The translations under genes were made by a program, and so were the position numbers. The notes under the pieces were generated by a model. The model made no database searches. It saw only the letters and a list, made by a program, of their open reading frames with translations, and was not told where the DNA came from. Positions 41,403-49,031 of a stretch of DNA of 64,000 nucleotides are shown here, one piece after another (the stretch's first letter is position 1; the number at the start of each line of letters is the position of its first letter). The DNA is from Planctomycetota bacterium (GTDB lineage Bacteria > Planctomycetota > UBA1135 > GCA-002686595): the NCBI GenBank assembly GCA_012959785.1, contig DUCM01000021.1:247025-311024 (forward strand), given 5' to 3'.

Positions 41403-42071
41403 ATGCTGAAACCCAACAAGACAATCCTCGGGGCCTGCGCCCTCCTCGGCTTGACCCTCCTCGGCCTGGGGGCCATGGGGCCCTGGCAGGACTTGAACAA
41501 CGAGCCCCTGCCCGAGCAGCCCAGCGTGGCCCTGGGCGTGCAGGGCCTGCTCTTCGCCCGGCCCTTTGTGCTCGAAAAGAGCTACCGCCACAACTGGCGC
41601 CTCGAACGCCCCCAGGTCAAGAGTGGGTTGCTGCTCGTGCTCGAGGTCGACGAGGTCTTCAGCGTGCCGCGCAACACCCTCGAGAGCGTGCTCTACATCG
41701 GGGACGAGGTCGCCGAGCGCTTGAACTGGGGCACGGGATCGGGGCGCGTGGTGGCCATCTGCCCGGCGGCGCTCGGTGCCGACGGTCTTCCGGCCCTCGA
41801 TCTTCTGAGCGCGCTCATGTGGTACGGATCGCCGGAGCTGCCCGAGCGCGTGGACGCCGCCCGGGTGCAGAGCGAATTGGCCGCCGCCAGCGCCGCCGGT
41901 TTGGTGCCCCTCGCGTCCGAGCAAATCCAAATCGCCCGCGAGGCCGGTGGAGCGCTCTTGCAGCTCGCGGACCGAACCGCTCTCGAACGCGAGGCCGCGC
42001 GCCTCGTCTTGCGCTTCGCCTCCCCCGAGCGCGACCTGGCCGAGGGTTTCTTGACGCCCCTGGTGCGCTAG
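41403..42071 (+). CDS. Exported protein of unknown function
   Basis: A 222-residue protein from ATG 41403, 13 bp after the hydrolase stop; GTG 41382, overlapping the hydrolase gene, is an alternative. A hydrophobic signal (ILGACALLGLTLLGLGAMG) is followed by a domain with LLLVLEVDEVFSVPRNTLESVLYIG and many Ala/Glu/Arg helices. I recognise no family. Its stop overlaps the stop of the convergent NHL gene by 4 bp. Confidence 0.6.
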   Translation: MLKPNKTILGACALLGLTLLGLGAMGPWQDLNNEPLPEQPSVALGVQGLLFARPFVLEKSYRHNWRLERPQVKSGLLLVLEVDEVFSVPRNTLESVLYIGDEVAERLNWGTGSGRVVAICPAALGADGLPALDLLSALMWYGSPELPERVDAARVQSELAAASAAGLVPLASEQIQIAREAGGALLQLADRTALEREAARLVLRFASPERDLAEGFLTPLVR

Positions 42072-43180
42072 GGCGCCGGCACCAGGCGCGTGATGCGGCC
42101 AGCGATGTTCCAGTCCATCACGAACAACTCGCCCTTTGAGTTAAAGCGCGCACAGTGGGGTGCGAAGAAGACGCCCGGGCGCCACAGATCGGGCGTGATG
42201 GCGAATTGGGCCCGTTGGGAGGGATTGGGATTGTCGCCTAGGTGCGCGATGAGTTCGAGTTTGTCGTCGATCAGGGTCGTGCGACCGGCGAGATCGGCGA
42301 CAACGCCCAGTTTGCCCAAGAACTGCACATGGCAGGGCCGGCGCAACAGACCCGAGGTCGGGTCGGTTCCGTCGAGGAATTCGCCATCCAGGGAAAAGCG
42401 CGCCAGGCGGTGGTTCTCGCGGTCGGCAACGAGCAAGCTCGGTTCAGCTCCCAGGGTGTCCATCCACAAGCCGTGGGGTGTGGACAGGTTCTGGGGTTTG
42501 CCTCCGGGGCCGCCAAATGAATCCTGATAGCTGCCCTCGGCGTCGAAGCGATGAATCCAAGACAGGCCGTAGCCGTCAGCGACGAAAATCTCGCCGCTGG
42601 GCGCCACGGCCACCGAGGTCGGCTTGTAGTGTGCGGGGTCCTCGTACTTGCCGCTCTCGGCGGGCAGGCCAATGCGTAGGAGCAGTTCACCCTTGAGCGT
42701 TGTCTTGAGCACTTCTTGGCGGGTGGTGTGGGCGAGAAAGAGCACTTCGGGTTCTTGCATGGGGGGCCCGCCAACATCCGCGGCGCGGCGCTGCTTTACA
42801 ATCGTGAGTCCGTGCAGCCCGGGACCGAGGTCTTCGCCGAAGGAACGCTCGAGGGTTCCATCAGGGGCGAAGACCAGGACGGCCGGGCCGCTGTCCACGC
42901 TCATGTACACGCGGTCCGCGGAGTCGACCACGATGCAGCCATGGGTGCCCCCGAGCCACTTGCGCCCCTCCGGCAATTTCATCCAGTCCGAGTCCCAGCG
43001 GTAACGCGCCTCGCCTACGCCCACAAAGACGGGTGCTCCGGAGCGCGGGGCGCGCTCCCAAGCTGGATCCTCAGGGACTGTCCCATGGCCGTAATTGTCG
43101 TGGGTGTGAACTCCCGGAGCGGTGCTGTCGTGGGGTGCAATCACGCAAAGGAGGGTCGCAAGCAGGATCGAAGAGGTCAT
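42068..43180 (-). CDS. Secreted NHL-repeat (beta-propeller) protein
   Basis: A 370-residue protein; ATG 43180 gives a signal peptide (MTSSILLATLLCVIAPHDS). NHL-type blades recur: HGCIVVDSADRVYMSVDSG, TSVAVAPSGEIFVADGYG, TPHGLWMDTLGAEPSLLVAD, and CARFNSKGELFVMDW at the end. NHL propellers bind proteins, RNA or small ligands or act as peptidyl-alpha-hydroxyglycine lyases. His-rich HTHDNYGHG near the N-terminus is noteworthy. The function is open. Confidence 0.78.
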   Translation of the reverse strand: MTSSILLATLLCVIAPHDSTAPGVHTHDNYGHGTVPEDPAWERAPRSGAPVFVGVGEARYRWDSDWMKLPEGRKWLGGTHGCIVVDSADRVYMSVDSGPAVLVFAPDGTLERSFGEDLGPGLHGLTIVKQRRAADVGGPPMQEPEVLFLAHTTRQEVLKTTLKGELLLRIGLPAESGKYEDPAHYKPTSVAVAPSGEIFVADGYGLSWIHRFDAEGSYQDSFGGPGGKPQNLSTPHGLWMDTLGAEPSLLVADRENHRLARFSLDGEFLDGTDPTSGLLRRPCHVQFLGKLGVVADLAGRTTLIDDKLELIAHLGDNPNPSQRAQFAITPDLWRPGVFFAPHCARFNSKGELFVMDWNIAGRITRLVPAP

Positions 43181-43313
43181 CGGTGGTGTCTTTGGGGCCA
43201 GGAAGCGACCTTTGTAGCGCACAGTGTCGCGCCCGTCCATGACGGCAGCGCCGCCCGCAGAGCGCTTTTCGATAGTCGTGCCCTCGGGCTCTCTGGACGC
43301 TACTCTGCGGTGG

Positions 43314-44705
43314 ATGAAGGTCCTTCTGGTGAGCCACAACTACCCGCCCCGGCACCTCGCGGGCACCGAAGTCTACACGGCGAATCTCGCCCGTGAACTC
43401 ATTCGACGGGGCCACACTGTGCTGGTTTTCACCAGCGAGAAGGAAGTCAGCTTGCCCCACGGAAGCTCACGGGAGCGCGAACATGAAGGCGTGCCGGTGC
43501 TGGAGGTGATCAACAACCTGCACTACAAGAACTTCAAGGAGACCTGGGACCTACCGGCGGTGGACCGCATCTTCGAGGACACCGTGCAACGCTTTGCGCC
43601 CGATGTCGTGCACATCCAACACCTCATGTACCTCTCGGTGGGCATCGCCGAGATGGCTGCTGCCCAGGGTGCGGGGGTGGTCTATAGCCTGCACGACTTT
43701 TGGCTTGAGTGCCCGCGCTTTGGCCAACGGGTCCACGCCGAGGGCTCGATTTGCCACACCATTAATGTCGCACGCTGCGCCGAATGCCTGGCGAGTTCGC
43801 GGCTTGGAAACTCAGCCCTGGAACAACGGGTGGGTGGTTTCTTGGCGGCCCTGCGCAGCGCCACCGGGGTGGACCTCGCGGCGCCGGTGCGGCTGGCGGG
43901 GGATTGGTTGCGGGCGCGAGGCGAAAAGACTGGGGTGGCTTCCGATCCAGTGCAGTTGGCCGGGCTCGAGGCTGATTTGCGCGAGCGCGCCGAGGGTTTG
44001 CGCAGTCGGCTGCTGCCCGTGGTGGACCGCTTCCTCGCTCCCAGCGCATTCCTGGCTCGCGAGCTGGGCGCCTGGGGCCTACCCAGGGAAAAACTAACTC
44101 ACCTGAAGAGCGGCGTGGACATCGATGCCTTGCAGGCAGCTCCCAAGAGTCCCCGGGGAAAAAACCTGCGGGTGGGCTTTCTCGGCACCCTGGCGCCGAT
44201 CAAGGGTGCCCACATCCTGCTCGGGGCCTGGGCGCGCCTGAGCCCCGAGGCTTGCGCCCGCGGTGAACTGGTGATCCATGGCCCATCGACCCGCGACCTT
44301 GAGTACGCCGGGCGGCTCCAGGAACTTGCCGCCAAAAGCTCGGCGCGCGTCGCCGGAGCCCTCGCGCGCGACGAAGTGCCCGGGGCTCTTGCGCGCATCG
44401 ACCTCCTGGTGGTCCCCAGCCTGTGGTACGAGAACCAACCCCTGGTGATCCTCGAAGCCCTGGCAGTGCGTACGCCGGTTTTGGTGTCGGACCTCGGCGG
44501 CATGGCTGAGTTGGTGCATGACGGGAGAGAGGGTTTTCGCTTTCCCGTGGGCGATGAGGAGGCTTTGGCAGAACTTCTGGAAGGGCTCCTGCAAGAGCCC
44601 GAGCGCCTCGACGGACTCTTCGCGAGCGCTCCAGATGTGCCCTCCCTCGCAGAGCAGACCGATGCCATCCTGAAGGTCTACGACAGCGTCCGGGGGGCGC
44701 GCTGA
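43314..44705 (+). CDS. Family 4 glycosyltransferase with four-cysteine insert
   Basis: A 463-residue GT-B enzyme from ATG 43314 (MKVLLVSHNYPPRHLAGTEV). The C-terminal domain has FLGTLAPIKGAHILLGAW and PSLWYENQPLVILEALAVR with the GT4 Glu. Behind HDFWLE four cysteines are spaced C-x13-C-x7-C-x2-C, as in the GT4 genes at 26271 and 44716. A further 70-residue insert follows that motif. It begins a two-gene unit; the next GT4 starts 10 bp after its stop. Confidence 0.9.
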   Translation: MKVLLVSHNYPPRHLAGTEVYTANLARELIRRGHTVLVFTSEKEVSLPHGSSREREHEGVPVLEVINNLHYKNFKETWDLPAVDRIFEDTVQRFAPDVVHIQHLMYLSVGIAEMAAAQGAGVVYSLHDFWLECPRFGQRVHAEGSICHTINVARCAECLASSRLGNSALEQRVGGFLAALRSATGVDLAAPVRLAGDWLRARGEKTGVASDPVQLAGLEADLRERAEGLRSRLLPVVDRFLAPSAFLARELGAWGLPREKLTHLKSGVDIDALQAAPKSPRGKNLRVGFLGTLAPIKGAHILLGAWARLSPEACARGELVIHGPSTRDLEYAGRLQELAAKSSARVAGALARDEVPGALARIDLLVVPSLWYENQPLVILEALAVRTPVLVSDLGGMAELVHDGREGFRFPVGDEEALAELLEGLLQEPERLDGLFASAPDVPSLAEQTDAILKVYDSVRGAR

Positions 44706-44715
44706 AGAGGCAAGC

Positions 44716-46104
44716 GTGAAGATCGTCCTCGCTGTCCATGGCTTTCCCCCCGCAGAGCTGGGTGGAACCGAACAGAGCGCTCTGGGACTGGCCCGTGCCC
44801 TCGCTGCCGCGGGCCATGACCCCATAGTTGTAGCTGGCTCCAGCGAGCCTGCCGGTGGCGACGACCTGCGCCTCGAGGAATCTCATGTGGAGGGCTTGAG
44901 GGTCGTACGCTTCCACCGACCGGATCTGTACTTCGATCACTGGCAGAAGAGCCGCAGCGTGCGGGTCAGCGAGGCCTTTCGCGATCTTCTGCGCCGCGAG
45001 CAACCAGACCTCGTGCATGTCTTGCACTGGCTGCGATTGAGCCGCGATCTGGTCCTCTCCGCGGCCCGCGAGGGCGTGCCCGCCGTGGTCAGCCTGAACG
45101 ACCTGTGGACCAGTTGCCCCTTGACCTTCCGTCTGGATCCAAAGACCCGGACGGTGTGCCACAAGCCTCTCGCCGCGGTGCAGTGCATTTCCTGCGCGGG
45201 CCAGGTGCCGCCGCGCACGCCCTGGGTACCCCTCGAAGGAGCGCTGCTTGAGTTTGCCGGCCGGGAAGCCGACCTGGCGCGCGAGTTGAAGCTGGCGCGG
45301 CGCATCTTGGTGCCCAGCCGCAGCCATGCCGAACGCCTGGCCCGCTTTGTTGATCACATCGACGCCGACGCCGTTAGCGTTGTGGCGCCTCGGGGCCTGG
45401 GCGCCCTGGCTATGCCCGCGCGCTGCCCAGCCGCGGCGCCGCCCCTCAGGCTCTACGCCTTCGGCAGTTTGTCGGCCTTGAAGGGCACTGACCTCTTGAT
45501 CGAGGCTGCCGCCGATGCGCGCCTCGCGGGCGCTGTCGAGGTGCAACTCGCTGGCCGTGAAGAGCAGCCCGGTTGGTTGCAGAATCAACTCGCGCGCTTT
45601 AGGGCGGCTCGCGTCAATTACCTCGGGCCCTATGCCGCAGAAGATCTCTTCGGGGGCGCCTTGGCCCGCGCTGCTCTAGACAGTCATCTCTTCGTCAGCG
45701 CCTCCCGCGCGCCGGAGAGCTTCGCCCTGGTGCTCGACGAAGCGCGGGCCCTGGGTCTTGCTTGTGTTCTGCCGGCTCAAGGTGCCTTCCTAGAACGCGC
45801 CAGCGAAGGAGTCGGCGCCACCTTCTTCGAAGCGGGAAACCTCGAGTCTCTGGTGCAGGCCCTGGCACGACTGGTGGCCGATCCCGCTGAAGTAAAACGC
45901 CTCGCCGCCACGGTACCCGCGCCGGTGCCCGAGCAGGAGGTCTTGGCGGGGCACTTGGCGGCCTACGACGAATCCCTTGCAGCGGGCCCGCCCGAGAACC
46001 TTGGCGTGCCACCGGATGAGTGGTATGCCCGGCGCATGGCGCTCTTCGCCGAGGCCGAGTGGGATCGCGGGCTGCGGCAGAGCGATCCGGGTGCTCTGGG
46101 TTAG
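44716..46104 (+). CDS. Family 4 glycosyltransferase with four-cysteine insert
   Basis: A 462-residue GT-B enzyme from GTG 44716 (MKIVLAVHGFPPAELGGTEQ). The acceptor domain contains C-x13-C-x8-C-x2-C after NDLWTS. The donor domain has YAFGSLSALKGTDLLIEAA and SASRAPESFALVLDEARALG. An extra tail of about 40 residues (PPDEWYARRMALFAEAEWDR) follows the GT domain. It is probably a paralogue of the preceding gene, working on the same glycan. Confidence 0.88.
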   Translation: MKIVLAVHGFPPAELGGTEQSALGLARALAAAGHDPIVVAGSSEPAGGDDLRLEESHVEGLRVVRFHRPDLYFDHWQKSRSVRVSEAFRDLLRREQPDLVHVLHWLRLSRDLVLSAAREGVPAVVSLNDLWTSCPLTFRLDPKTRTVCHKPLAAVQCISCAGQVPPRTPWVPLEGALLEFAGREADLARELKLARRILVPSRSHAERLARFVDHIDADAVSVVAPRGLGALAMPARCPAAAPPLRLYAFGSLSALKGTDLLIEAAADARLAGAVEVQLAGREEQPGWLQNQLARFRAARVNYLGPYAAEDLFGGALARAALDSHLFVSASRAPESFALVLDEARALGLACVLPAQGAFLERASEGVGATFFEAGNLESLVQALARLVADPAEVKRLAATVPAPVPEQEVLAGHLAAYDESLAAGPPENLGVPPDEWYARRMALFAEAEWDRGLRQSDPGALG

Positions 46105-46336
46105 CCCAGCTGCCGGACCAGCGGCAGATCGGCGGGGCGCCAGCCTGGCGGGCTTGGTGGCGCGAAAAGCACCCCTGATGAGGGCTCTCCTGGGCCCGGG
46201 AAGGGTGTATTCTGGGGACCGCGACCAGTCCCCCCCCCCGCCCCTTTTTTTGGCCCGAGTCCAGCCCTTGAGCGCATGATTTCAAGCGACCCGTTCCGCA
46301 CTTTACCCGCGGCTCCCAGCCTCGTCTTATCCATCT
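46105..46336. other. Intergenic region with C and T homopolymers
   Basis: Between a GT4 gene and the CxxC protein. It contains ten C (46230-46239) and, shortly after, seven T (46245-46251). No terminator stem is convincing. The homopolymers are prone to slippage or to sequencing error. Confidence 0.5.
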
Positions 46337-46939
46337 ATGGCTGAGTGGAAGATACGCCGCCGCCTCGGGGAGTGCTCCGGTTGTGCCAGCGCCTTTGAAG
46401 AGGGTGCGCGGCATGCGTCGAGCTTGCGCTTCGATGGCGAGGAAATTCTCGTGCGCGAAGACTTGTGCTCGGCCTGCTGGTCCTCAGGTGACGAATCGAG
46501 CTACCTGTTCTGGTGGTTCACGCGCCACCAAAAGAACCGCAAAGCCACGCTACAGCTCGATTTGAGCAGTTTGGAGCGCTTGTTCATGGGACTTGGCGGG
46601 CGCGAAGAAGAGCCCTTGCGCGAGTTGCGCTATCTCTTGAGCCTGCTGTTGATGCGCAAACGCAAGCTCAAGTTGATCAAGGTCGAGCGCGGCGCGAAGG
46701 GTGAGAAACTCGTCCTGCGACGCCCACGACGCACCGAGGAACTTTCCGTCTGGGTCTTCGACTTCACGCCCGATCGGATTGAGGAGTTGCGCGCCAGATT
46801 GCAGGAAGCGCTCGACGGCGCGGGCTCTGAGCCCAGCGAGGAAAGCGCGCCCCAAGAGGCTGCTAGCCAAGAGCAGCCGGCCGACGAGGCCGAGGCAGGC
46901 GAACAGCCGGCCGACGAGGAAGTCTGCGCCGAAGCCTGA
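46337..46939 (+). CDS. Small protein with paired CxxC motifs (zinc-ribbon-like)
   Basis: A 200-residue soluble protein. Cys13-x2-Cys16 (GECSGCASAF) and a second pair about 27 residues later (DLCSACW) could form a zinc ribbon. The middle is rich in Leu, Lys and Arg (LRYLLSLLLMRKRKLKLIKV). The tail is acidic and repetitive (SQEQPADEAEAGEQPADEE). I do not recognise a family. It lies alone ahead of the dcw cluster, 420 bp from mraZ. Confidence 0.65.
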   Translation: MAEWKIRRRLGECSGCASAFEEGARHASSLRFDGEEILVREDLCSACWSSGDESSYLFWWFTRHQKNRKATLQLDLSSLERLFMGLGGREEEPLRELRYLLSLLLMRKRKLKLIKVERGAKGEKLVLRRPRRTEELSVWVFDFTPDRIEELRARLQEALDGAGSEPSEESAPQEAASQEQPADEAEAGEQPADEEVCAEA

Positions 46940-47093
46940 GCCTCCAGGGAGGGGCCTGGGAGCCAGGTGGGGCTTCCGCGCAAAGGGGAGCCGGAGGCCA
47001 ATCAGCCCTCTCGAGGCCCCAAGCCGGAGCGCTTTTGGGCTTGGATTCTCGGCTTTGGGCCTGATTTTCTGGCCAGGCTCTCCTCAGGGTTAG

Positions 47094-47151
47094 TACTACC
47101 ACTAGTGGCATGGGCCGGGCTGGAACCGGCGGTCGACCACAAGATGTAGTA
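47094..47151. other. Candidate structured RNA (three-stem hairpin)
   Basis: Three coaxial stems are perfectly complementary: TACTAC/GTAGTA (47094-47099 with 47146-47151), GTGG/CCAC (47105-47108 with 47137-47140) and GCCGG/CCGGC (47114-47118 with 47126-47130). They are separated by near-symmetric internal loops of 5/5 and 5/6 nt and closed by a 7-nt loop. It resembles a regulatory RNA element. The strand is undetermined and no known class is recognised. Confidence 0.35.
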
Positions 47152-47224
47152 GGGGCCTGGCCTGGCGTCAGAGCCTTCTTGAGACCCCCGGCGGTGCCGG
47201 CCGCTATTTCTAGGGCGCGGGGGA

Positions 47225-47253
47225 TTGCCCTCGGTGGCGACCTGTCATTGAAT
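47225..47253 (+). promoter_or_regulatory. Putative promoter of the dcw cluster
   Basis: TTGCCC and TTGAAT are 17 bp apart, each matching four of six consensus positions. The MraZ repeats start 7 bp downstream, so a bound MraZ would cover the start site. Support comes mostly from this spacing. Confidence 0.35.
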
Positions 47254-47259
47254 AGGCTT

Positions 47260-47289
47260 GTGGGGCAAAGTGGAGTAAAGTGGCGCAGA
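47260..47289 (+). promoter_or_regulatory. MraZ operator (three 10-bp direct repeats)
   Basis: GTGGGGCAAA, GTGGAGTAAA and GTGGCGCAGA follow without gaps, so AAAGTGG recurs with 3-nt spacers. MraZ boxes in E. coli and Mollicutes are three or four such GTGG-type direct repeats with one helical turn between them. The site lies about 70 bp ahead of the mraZ start, as expected for autoregulation. Confidence 0.8.
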
Positions 47290-47360
47290 GGGCTAGATCC
47301 CTGTCAGGAAGCGATGAGCGGGGTTCTGCCCCATTCTCGGCCCGAGGAGGGCCTGGCCTG

Positions 47361-47834
47361 ATGTTCTTCGATTCCTCGGAGCACACCATGGACGCCAAGA
47401 ACCGGGTCTTCGTGCCCAAGCGTTTCCAGCTAGCTATCCCGCGCGACGAGAGTGGCGCCCAGCCGATATTTTTGACCCGGGGCCTCGACGGCTGCCTGTT
47501 CCTCTTCAGCGAACCGGGCTTCGCGCGCGCCCTTGAGCGCCTCGACACCCAGGCCTTCACCGGCAAGCAGCAGCGCCGCATGCAGCGCTTGTTCTTCTCC
47601 AACACCACCAAGTTAAACCTCGACGCCTCGGGGCGGCTCTTGATCCCCGAGAAGCTCTGCAAGCAAGTCGGCCTCGAAAAGGATGTGGTCATGGTGGGAG
47701 TGGTGCATCGGGCCGAGATCTGGCCCAAGGATCGTTGGGAGGCGCTCGAGGCCGAGATGGACGGCGAATTTGATTCCCTCGACTCCGTTCTGTGCGAAGG
47801 CAGCAGCGCCGAGGGCGAGGATCCACCCCGCTGA
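47361..47834 (+). CDS. mraZ: MraZ, transcriptional regulator of the dcw cluster
   Basis: A 157-residue protein with two SpoVT/AbrB-like (MraZ) half-domains: FDSSEHTMDAKNRVFVPKRF at the start and LDASGRLLIPEKLCKQ near residue 93, each with the D-x3-R motif. It forms a ring that binds the upstream repeats. ATG 47361 is preceded by AGGAGG 10 nt upstream, one of the few good Shine-Dalgarno sequences in the window. The family is about 145 residues; the tail here is acidic. rsmH follows. Confidence 0.96.
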   Translation: MFFDSSEHTMDAKNRVFVPKRFQLAIPRDESGAQPIFLTRGLDGCLFLFSEPGFARALERLDTQAFTGKQQRRMQRLFFSNTTKLNLDASGRLLIPEKLCKQVGLEKDVVMVGVVHRAEIWPKDRWEALEAEMDGEFDSLDSVLCEGSSAEGEDPPR

Positions 47835-47865
47835 AGTGATGAGTCAATTGGAGGAGATACCCAGC

Positions 47866-48804
47866 ATGACCAGCGAGCCCAACCAAGGCAGGACCCCGGT
47901 GCATGTACCCGTGCTGCGAGCCGAAGTCCTCGCGGGCCTCCTCGCCGGGCGTGACCCAAAGACCCTCGAGGGCTGGATTGTGGACGGCACTACCGGCGCC
48001 GGAGGCCACGCTCGAGTTCTGCTCGAGGCTTGCCCGAAGATCCAGCTGCTCTGCACCGATCAAGATCCAAAGGCCCTTGAGATCGCTACTTTGGAATTGA
48101 AGCCCTTTCAGGAGCGCGTGCGCCTGCGCCGCGCGCGTATGTCCGAGCTGTGCCGCGTGATCCGCAAGGAACGCATCGGTCGCTTGAGCGGCGTGCTCCT
48201 CGATGTGGGCGTCTGTTCCCTGCACCTCGACCATCCCGAGCGCGGTTTTTCGTTCCTCGAAGACGGCCCCTTGGACATGCGCATGGATCCGGATCGCGAG
48301 CGTAGCGCTGCCGACATCGTCAACAACTGGGACGAGAGCGACTTGGCGGATCTCTTCTACTACGAAGGCGATGAGCGCCGTGCGCGCACGATCGCCAGGC
48401 GCCTGGTGGAATTGCGACGGCGCACGCCGTTCCTGCGCACCGGAGCCTTGGCCGAGGAGATCGCCCGGGCCGTGGGCGGCGCTGGCGGCAAGACCCACCC
48501 CGCCACAAAGAGCTTCCAGGCCCTGCGGAGAGCGGTTAACGAGGAGGGCGATGAATTGATCGCTGGCCTCCAGGCGGCCGAGCACTGGTTGGATGAGGGC
48601 GGTGCGCTGGCGGTGATCTCGTTCCACTCGGGCGAGGACCGTGTGGTCAAACGCTTCTTCCAGGAGGGCCAACGCGCCGACCGTTGGGAACTCGAGTCCA
48701 AGAAACCCAAGCAAGCCGAGTCGAACGAGGTGCGCGACAACCGCCGGGCTCGTTCGGCGCGTCTGCGGGTGGGCTTGCGCCGCCGAAAGGGAAATCGATC
48801 GTGA
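47866..48804 (+). CDS. rsmH: 16S rRNA (cytosine(1402)-N4)-methyltransferase RsmH
   Basis: A 312-residue protein from ATG 47866, which has GGAGGAG 9 nt upstream. ATG 47839 in the same frame is an alternative, close to the mraZ stop. HVPVLRAEVLAGL opens the domain, DGTTGAGGHARVLLEA is the SAM-binding motif I, and LDVGVCSLHLDHPERGFSF, TKSFQALRRAVNEE and VISFHSGEDRVVKRFF are RsmH signatures. In many RsmH proteins the middle motif is LGVSSxQLD, so Cys-Ser-Leu-His here is a variant. Overlaps the next gene by GTGA. Confidence 0.96.
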   Translation: MTSEPNQGRTPVHVPVLRAEVLAGLLAGRDPKTLEGWIVDGTTGAGGHARVLLEACPKIQLLCTDQDPKALEIATLELKPFQERVRLRRARMSELCRVIRKERIGRLSGVLLDVGVCSLHLDHPERGFSFLEDGPLDMRMDPDRERSAADIVNNWDESDLADLFYYEGDERRARTIARRLVELRRRTPFLRTGALAEEIARAVGGAGGKTHPATKSFQALRRAVNEEGDELIAGLQAAEHWLDEGGALAVISFHSGEDRVVKRFFQEGQRADRWELESKKPKQAESNEVRDNRRARSARLRVGLRRRKGNRS

Positions 48805-49031
48805 TGCGTGCCGGGCTATCCATGGGAATCGGGGCACTTTGCCTCGCTTGCGGGCTGTACGCCGCCAATACCCAGGCGCGTTCCCATGCGTTGGCCGCGG
48901 ATCTAGACATGCAGAAGCGCCGTTGCGACCTGCTCGAGGCCAAAAACGAGCGCACCCAGTACGAGATCAAACTATCCCTTGACCGAATCGAGGCAGAGTT
49001 CATCAACCCGACCGAGGCCATCAGCGAGTGA
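48801..49031 (+). CDS. ftsL: FtsL-like small membrane protein
   Basis: A 76-residue protein with one TM helix (AGLSMGIGALCLACGLYAA) and a following stretch that can form a coiled coil (LDMQKRRCDLLEAKNERTQYEIKL). Length, topology and place between rsmH and the division PBP gene match FtsL, whose sequence is poorly conserved. In other bacteria FtsL with FtsB and FtsQ activates FtsWI. GTG/ATG start overlaps the rsmH stop; a GTGA overlap joins it to the PBP gene. Confidence 0.65.
   Translation: MMRAGLSMGIGALCLACGLYAANTQARSHALAADLDMQKRRCDLLEAKNERTQYEIKLSLDRIEAEFINPTEAISE

Larger units (their letters stand above)
46940..47360. other. Intergenic region upstream of mraZ
   Basis: About 420 bp with a candidate structured RNA (47094-47151), a putative promoter (47225-47253) and the MraZ-type operator (47260-47289). 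No protein gene seems real; the short open frame near 47110 is the antisense look of the structured stretch. Confidence 0.6.

Noticed and set aside
47101-47175. tRNA-like T-arm on the minus strand (stem GCCGG/CCGGC with loop TTCCAGC)
   Set aside because: The loop has C where tRNAs need a purine, no matching acceptor stem exists about 65 nt away, and no D- or anticodon arm could be built. The same bases fit a three-stem hairpin better.
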